Below, in pieces: positions 59,927 through 64,000 of a DNA stretch of 64,000 nt. The notes beneath the pieces are model-generated. The model saw only the letters and a program-made list of their open reading frames with translations, was not told where the DNA came from and did not search any database. Location of the stretch: positions 372,001 to 436,000 of the forward strand of contig NZ_CP159830.1 of NCBI RefSeq assembly GCF_047730085.1, in the 5' to 3' direction. Source of the DNA: Njordibacter sp937773555. Lineage in GTDB: Bacteria > Pseudomonadota > Gammaproteobacteria > Pseudomonadales > Balneatricaceae. Made by a program: the position numbers and the translations under genes. Position 1 is the stretch's first letter, and each line of letters begins with the position of its first letter.

Positions 59927-60004
59927 TCAAGTTGTTGTATTTAAAGGGATAGTATACCTATGCATCATGGGGGTATGGTTGCTAATTGTACTAGTGACTA
60001 CCAT
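59927..60004 (-). pseudogene. Severed ancestral 5' end of mutS
   Basis: On the minus strand an ATG at 60004 reads MVVTSTISNHTPMM up to the core at 59961-59980, then runs into element sequence and stops at 59927 (25 codons). NHTPMM matches the conserved MutS N-terminus, and nine residues before HTPMM match the usual length (as in E. coli MutS). This is the original mutS start, separated from its gene by the element. The stretch 59981-60004 and its right flank are thus ancestral host DNA. Confidence 0.9.
59961..59980. repeat. attR core of the element
   Basis: TGCATCATGGGGGT, A (G in attL), TGGTT. It joins element DNA on the left to the ancestral mutS start on the right. Confidence 0.88.
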
Positions 60005-60168
60005 GAAGATAATCTCGCGGGTAAGATGACGAAAGCTAAAAGAACCATGTTACTAGAAGCACCCCAATTCGAGCAATTTAAACTTGCTCTCAAGTGCAAT
60101 CTGGGTTCATAGTGACTTCCATATTGGCAGCAGCCAATACTACTGTTGTAATAATGGTGTTTATGCTC

Positions 60169-60669
60169 ATGCAAAGTAAATTAGTTTTAGACCCGACCCA
60201 AACCGAAGATCTAGCTATTGAAGTGGCCCGCTTATTTGTAAAAAAGGGCCTTACCCTAGCCACAGCAGAGTCGTGCACCGGGGGTGCGATTGGTGCTGCA
60301 CTGACTTCGCTTCCTGGAAGCTCAGCATGGTTTAACGGGGGTATTATTAGCTATAGTAATAGTGCCAAAATTAATCTACTTGGCGTTGAAGCGGAGGCAA
60401 TTAAAGCCCATGGGGCGGTTAGTAAGGAAGTGGTTGAAGCCATGGCAATAGGTGGTTGTCAGGCAATGACTGCAAGTGTGTGTGTGGCAGTGAGTGGCAT
60501 TGCTGGGCCTGATGGAGGTACTACAGAAAAACCTGTGGGAAGTGTTTGGATTGCATGGTCTCAAGGCGGGTTGGTGGTGACTAGTCAACTTCACCATTTT
60601 AAAGGTAGTCGAAAAAAAATCCAAAATGACGCGGTGTGTATGGCTCTAAAGGCCTTAATTAGTCAGTAG
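60169..60669 (+). CDS. pncC: Nicotinamide-nucleotide amidohydrolase (PncC, CinA C-terminal domain)
   Basis: 166 residues from ATG 60169 (MQSKLVLDPTQTEDLA); a GTG at 60094 would add 25 residues and overlap the mutS promoter side. This is the single-domain CinA type. It deamidates NMN to NaMN in pyridine-nucleotide salvage. Motifs: TLATAESCTGGAIGAALTSLPGSSAWFNGGIISYSNSAK and VSGIAGPDGGTTEKPVGSVWIAW, the conserved CinA-C signatures. It is upstream of recA, the usual neighbour, and was divergent from mutS before the element inserted. Confidence 0.95.
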   Translation: MQSKLVLDPTQTEDLAIEVARLFVKKGLTLATAESCTGGAIGAALTSLPGSSAWFNGGIISYSNSAKINLLGVEAEAIKAHGAVSKEVVEAMAIGGCQAMTASVCVAVSGIAGPDGGTTEKPVGSVWIAWSQGGLVVTSQLHHFKGSRKKIQNDAVCMALKALISQ

Positions 60670-60720
60670 TAATAGCTTTTTAAATATTAAGCCTTGCACT
60701 TTTTTGTAGGTATGTTTTAA

Positions 60721-60759
60721 TACTGTACATACAAACAGTTACTGTATGTAACTACAGTG
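60721..60759 (+). promoter_or_regulatory. Two adjacent LexA (SOS) boxes upstream of recA
   Basis: CTGTACATACAAACAG (60723-60738) and CTGTATGTAACTACAG (60742-60757) both fit CTGT-N8-ACAG exactly, with centres 19 bp apart on the same face of the helix or close to it. They lie 54 bp before the recA start, so recA is LexA-repressed and SOS-induced. Confidence 0.9.
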
Positions 60760-60812
60760 TCAAAAAAGACTCAAAGCTTGGGCTTAAGACCCAAAAAAAC
60801 AAGGTGAACCTC

Positions 60813-61850
60813 ATGGATGCAAACAAACAAAAAGCCCTCGATGCGGCGCTAGGTCAAATCGAACGCCAATTTGGTAAGGGTGCAGTAATGCGCATGGGCG
60901 ACCAACCTAGAGAAGCTATCCCATCAGTGTCTACTGGTTCACTTGGCTTAGATATTGCTTTAGGCATAGGTGGTTTACCATTTGGACGAATTTGTGAAAT
61001 CTATGGTCCAGAATCTTCTGGTAAAACGACGCTGACCCTACAGGTGATAGCTGAAGCTCAAAAAATTGGTAAAACCTGTGCTTTTGTTGACGCTGAGCAT
61101 GCTTTAGACCCAAGCTATGCAGAAAAGTTGGGCGTTAATGTTGACGACTTATTAGTGAGTCAGCCAGACACAGGTGAGCAGGCGCTTGAAATTACTGACA
61201 TGCTTGTACGTTCAAATGCTGTTGATGTGATTATTATCGACTCTGTAGCCGCGTTGACACCTAAGGCAGAAATTGAAGGCGAAATGGGTGACCATCACGT
61301 AGGATTGCAGGCGCGTTTATTGTCTCAGGCCATGCGTAAAATTACTGGAAATATTAAAAATGCGAACTGTTTGGTAATATTTATCAACCAAATTCGGATG
61401 AAAATTGGCGTAATGTTTGGTAGCCCAGAAACTACAACTGGTGGTAATGCATTAAAATTCTACTCTTCGGTCCGCTTGGATATACGTCGCATAGGTGCAG
61501 TAAAAAGTGGCGATGAGATTGTAGGTAATGAAACGCGAGTTAAGGTTGTTAAAAACAAAGTAGCATCACCTTTTAAGCAAGCAGAGTTTCAAATCATATA
61601 CGGTAAAGGTATTTACCGTATGGGAGAGATTATTGATCTGGGTGTGAAGCAAAATTTGGTGGATAAGGCCGGCGCTTGGTACGCTTATAAAGGTGACAAG
61701 ATTGGTCAAGGTAAAGCCAATGCTGCGCAATACTTGTTAGATCACCCAGAGATTGGGGAAGAGATTGAACTGCAAATTAGGGAAGCTCTTTTGAGTATCC
61801 CTAAAGCTAAAGAAGCAGCAGGAGATGTAGTTACACCACTGACCTTTTAA
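60813..61850 (+). CDS. recA: Recombinase RecA
   Basis: 345 residues from ATG 60813 (MDANKQKALDAALGQIERQFGKGAVMRMGD), with AAGGTG 8 nt upstream; the GTG at 60804 is part of that site. It forms filaments on single-stranded DNA, drives homologous recombination and triggers LexA self-cleavage. Walker A is GPESSGKT (65-72). LVIFINQIRMKIGVMFGSPETTTGGNALKFYSSVRLDIRR and the DNA-binding loops are intact. Two LexA boxes precede it and recX follows 25 bp downstream. Confidence 0.98.
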   Translation: MDANKQKALDAALGQIERQFGKGAVMRMGDQPREAIPSVSTGSLGLDIALGIGGLPFGRICEIYGPESSGKTTLTLQVIAEAQKIGKTCAFVDAEHALDPSYAEKLGVNVDDLLVSQPDTGEQALEITDMLVRSNAVDVIIIDSVAALTPKAEIEGEMGDHHVGLQARLLSQAMRKITGNIKNANCLVIFINQIRMKIGVMFGSPETTTGGNALKFYSSVRLDIRRIGAVKSGDEIVGNETRVKVVKNKVASPFKQAEFQIIYGKGIYRMGEIIDLGVKQNLVDKAGAWYAYKGDKIGQGKANAAQYLLDHPEIGEEIELQIREALLSIPKAKEAAGDVVTPLTF

Positions 61851-61875
61851 ATTGTTATTTTAAATTTTGTTGGTT

Positions 61876-62373
61876 ATGCAAAATCAGAATGTGGCTACAG
61901 AGCAAAAAAAACAAACTTCAGCCTTACGTTATAAAGCGATAGGTTTGTTGGCTCGTCGTGAGCAATCTCGCAATGAGTTGCAGCGAAAGCTTCATATTAA
62001 GGCAGTCGAAAACGGTTGGATAGTTGACTTAGAAAGTTTGCTTGACGATCTTCAGCGTTTGGGTTTGCAATCGGACTTGCGCTTCTCGGAAGTGCTAGTT
62101 CGATCAAAGGCGAATGTGGGTTATGGTCCATCACGGCTCTATCAATGGGGTGTGCAATATGGATTAGACCGTGATTTGGTGTTCAGGCAAATGCAGGAAC
62201 AGCAGTTTGATTGGTTTGAAAAGGCATTACAGCAAAAGCGCAAGCACTGCGGTTGGGCATTGGCCAGCAGTCTTAAAGAAAGATCCAAGCAAGCAAAATA
62301 TTTATACCAACGTGGTTTTGCCCAAGAACATATTTACTATGCCTTGGATATGCACCCAGACAAGCAACCGTGA
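61876..62373 (+). CDS. recX: RecA regulator RecX
   Basis: 165 residues from ATG 61876 (MQNQNVATEQKKQTSALRYKAIGLLARREQSRNELQRKL); a TTG at 61867 would add three residues. Three tandem three-helix repeats typical of RecX: AIGLLARREQSRNELQRKL, LLDDLQRLGLQSDLRFSEVLVRSK, YQWGVQYGLDRDLVFRQM. It binds the RecA filament groove and limits its activity. It follows recA closely and probably shares its SOS control. Confidence 0.93.
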   Translation: MQNQNVATEQKKQTSALRYKAIGLLARREQSRNELQRKLHIKAVENGWIVDLESLLDDLQRLGLQSDLRFSEVLVRSKANVGYGPSRLYQWGVQYGLDRDLVFRQMQEQQFDWFEKALQQKRKHCGWALASSLKERSKQAKYLYQRGFAQEHIYYALDMHPDKQP

Positions 62374-62498
62374 GTCTGCCCATTTATATAAAAATGTTCA
62401 ATAAATAGGTAATTTAGAGTGTAAATCGTCTGCAATGGTCGAAAGATATTAGTGGTTCAGTATATACTTGCCCTTTTGTCTTAACAGCGAGACTGACC

Positions 62499-64000
62499 AT
62501 GAAAATAGCGGCTATCCGTCAGGCGTTCCTTACTTATTACCAAAACTTGGGGCACCAAGTCGTGCCTAGTAGTTCTTTAGTGCCTGGTAATGATGCGACC
62601 TTGTTATTCACTAATGCGGGAATGGTTCAGTTTAAAGATGTTTTTTTAGGCGACGAAGAGCGATCCTATCAACGTGCTGTTTCTTCTCAGCGCTGTGTGC
62701 GCGCTGGTGGCAAGCATAATGACCTTGAAAACGTGGGCTACACAGCCCGCCATCATACTTTTTTTGAAATGTTAGGAAACTTCAGCTTTGGTGATTATTT
62801 TAAGCAAGACGCAATTAAGTTCGCATGGAACTTTTTAACGGTAGAGCTAGGTCTTCCTGAAGATAAGCTGTGGGTTACAGTGCACCACAGTGACGCTGAA
62901 GCCGAAAAAATCTGGTTTGAAGAAATTGGTATCAATCAGCAGCGATTTTCCCGTTTAGACGAAGATAACTTTTGGTCTATGGGTGACACTGGCCCTTGTG
63001 GCCCCTGTTCTGAAATATTTTATGATCATGGTGAAGATATTTGGGGCGGCCCTCCAGGCACTCCAGAAGAAGATGGTGATCGCTATATCGAAATTTGGAA
63101 CATGGTGTTCATGCAGTTTAACCGCGATTCCAGCGGCACAATGACACCCTTGCCAAAGCAATCAATCGATACGGGTATGGGTTTAGAGCGCATTGCAGCA
63201 ATTCTACAAAATGTCCACTCAAACTACGAAATTGATCTTTTTCAGCACTTATTAAAGGCTGCCGCGGAAGTTATTGGCACTGACGATATAGAAAGCAAAT
63301 CGTTACGTGTTATTGCGGACCACATTCGCTCGGTATCTTTTCTGATTTTAGACGGAGTGACGCCGTCTAATGAAGGCCGTGGCTATGTACTTCGTCGTAT
63401 TATGCGGCGTGCAATTCGCCATGGTAATAAGTTGGGCGCCAAAGGCAGCTTTTTAAACCAACTAGTAAAACCCTTGGTCACCGAAATGGGTGAAGCCTAC
63501 CCAGACTTGATAGCAGCACAGGCTAATATTGAAAAAGTGATTACCAAAGAAGAGAAACAATTTGTTAAAACCCTAGATCAGGGGATGCGTATTCTCGATC
63601 AAGATCTAGCCAAGCTCAGCGGGGATATTATTCCAGGGGATACAATTTTTAAGCTCTACGATACCTATGGCTTTCCAGTTGATCTTACTGCTGATATTGC
63701 TCGTGAGCAGAATATGCAGATGGATATTGACGGCTTCGAAATTGCTATGGAAGAGCAACGTGCCCGTGCTCGCTCAGCTAGTAGTTTTGTAGTGGACTAT
63801 ACTCAAAAGTTAGAGTTAGCAGGCCAGACCCATTTCCAAGGCTATGAAAAATTAACTCACACTGGCAAGGTTATGGCCCTGATTGTTGAAGGTGAGCTAT
63901 GTCAAAGTGTAACCCAGTCTGGTGCTATCCAGATCGTTTTGGATACAACCTCTTTTTATGCTGAGGCAGGTGGTCAAACAGGAGATCATGGCGTTATTGA
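62499..64000 (+). CDS. alaS: Alanyl-tRNA synthetase (N-terminal part, runs off the window)
   Basis: From ATG 62499 the frame encodes MKIAAIRQAFLTYYQNLGHQVVPSSSLVPGNDATLLFTNAGMVQFKDVFLG and stays open to the end of the window (about 500 residues). It has the class II motif region (RHHTFFEMLGNFSFGDYFK), SMGDTGPCGPCSEIFYDHG and the motif 3 stretch TPSNEGRGYVLRRIMRRAIRHG. It charges tRNA-Ala. The editing and C-Ala domains lie outside the window. It follows recX, the conserved recA-recX-alaS order. Confidence 0.97.
   Translation, partial: MKIAAIRQAFLTYYQNLGHQVVPSSSLVPGNDATLLFTNAGMVQFKDVFLGDEERSYQRAVSSQRCVRAGGKHNDLENVGYTARHHTFFEMLGNFSFGDYFKQDAIKFAWNFLTVELGLPEDKLWVTVHHSDAEAEKIWFEEIGINQQRFSRLDEDNFWSMGDTGPCGPCSEIFYDHGEDIWGGPPGTPEEDGDRYIEIWNMVFMQFNRDSSGTMTPLPKQSIDTGMGLERIAAILQNVHSNYEIDLFQHLLKAAAEVIGTDDIESKSLRVIADHIRSVSFLILDGVTPSNEGRGYVLRRIMRRAIRHGNKLGAKGSFLNQLVKPLVTEMGEAYPDLIAAQANIEKVITKEEKQFVKTLDQGMRILDQDLAKLSGDIIPGDTIFKLYDTYGFPVDLTADIAREQNMQMDIDGFEIAMEEQRARARSASSFVVDYTQKLELAGQTHFQGYEKLTHTGKVMALIVEGELCQSVTQSGAIQIVLDTTSFYAEAGGQTGDHGVI

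Larger units (their letters stand above)
49442..59980. mobile_element. Integrative element (10.5 kb) inserted in the 5' end of mutS
   Basis: Bounded by 19/20-identical core repeats at 49442-49461 and 59961-59980. Left of the first core is the mutS body; right of the second core is the ancestral mutS start and then cinA. The interior has an integrase next to the left end, an AlpA-like regulator, a Cys-rich phage-type protein, an inovirus Gp2-like protein and, further right, variable cargo: three secreted serine hydrolases, an HGGxREGSGRP protein, an unknown protein and an alpha/beta hydrolase. No capsid, tail, relaxase or conjugation genes are visible. It therefore looks like a satellite or small integrative element that depends on a helper. 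By eye parts of it, especially 54.7-56.7 kb, are more A+T-rich than the backbone. Confidence 0.92.

Noticed and set aside
59960..60112. A 50-codon plus-strand open frame across attR
   Set aside because: It spans the element-host junction and overlaps the ancestral mutS start on the other strand, so it is a chance frame created by insertion.
1..64000. CRISPR arrays, tRNA or rRNA genes
   Set aside because: No regularly spaced repeats, cloverleaf-like genes or rRNA sequence were seen. The element in mutS does not use a tRNA as its target.

Overview
The window is a chromosomal segment of a free-living, probably marine gammaproteobacterium. Backbone gene order follows the Pseudomonas-type arrangement closely: glnD-map / rpsB-tsf-pyrH-frr-uppS-cdsA-rseP-bamA-skp-lpxD-fabZ-lpxA-lpxB-rnhB-dnaE-accA-tilS-pyrG-eno-ftsB-truD-surE-pcm-nlpD-rpoS / mutS ... 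cinA(pncC)-recA-recX-alaS. LPS export (lptFG), lipid A synthesis, BamA/Skp and RpoS indicate a Gram-negative with a full outer membrane. No rRNA, tRNA or CRISPR array was seen.

Layout. 1-14.5 kb: 5' end of pepA, lptF-lptG, an RDD membrane protein, tag, a small outer-membrane-like protein, a lipase-like hydrolase and a LysE exporter. Next come a PhyH dioxygenase divergent from a tyrosine-catabolism cluster (hppD-VOC-fahA), then the lysine/peptidoglycan precursor genes dapD and dapE. 14.8-18.3 kb: glnD and map. 18.6-46 kb: the translation, envelope and replication supercluster listed above. 46-49.5 kb: rpoS converging on mutS. 49.4-60.0 kb: an integrated mobile element. 60.1-64 kb: cinA, recA with two LexA boxes, recX, and alaS running off the end.

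The most notable structure is the 10.5-kb integrative element inserted in the 5' end of mutS. A core of about 20 bp (19/20 identical) lies at 49442-49461 inside the present mutS and again at 59961-59980. Reading the reverse strand across the right-hand copy recovers the ancestral MutS start (MVVTSTISNHTPMM, at 60004), now cut off from the gene. The present mutS therefore begins with a 5' end and upstream region supplied by the element, shared with the divergently transcribed integrase. The element carries a tyrosine recombinase, an AlpA-like HTH protein, a small cysteine-rich phage-type protein and an inovirus Gp2-like protein, which resembles a phage-satellite core. Its cargo is three paralogous secreted serine hydrolases of the beta-lactamase/NylB superfamily, an HGGxREGSGRP protein, an unknown protein and an alpha/beta hydrolase. 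Two of the three hydrolases arose by tandem duplication that also copied the tail of the Gp2 gene and about 220 bp around the gene start.

A second backbone anomaly is that dxr (normally between cdsA and rseP) and ispD/ispF (normally between ftsB and truD) are all missing, with neighbours closed up to 15 bp or less. uppS and cdsA are intact. This suggests loss of the MEP isoprenoid pathway, probably with a mevalonate pathway elsewhere. Coordinates and motif positions were read by eye; family names are from recall of conserved motifs, not from database searches.
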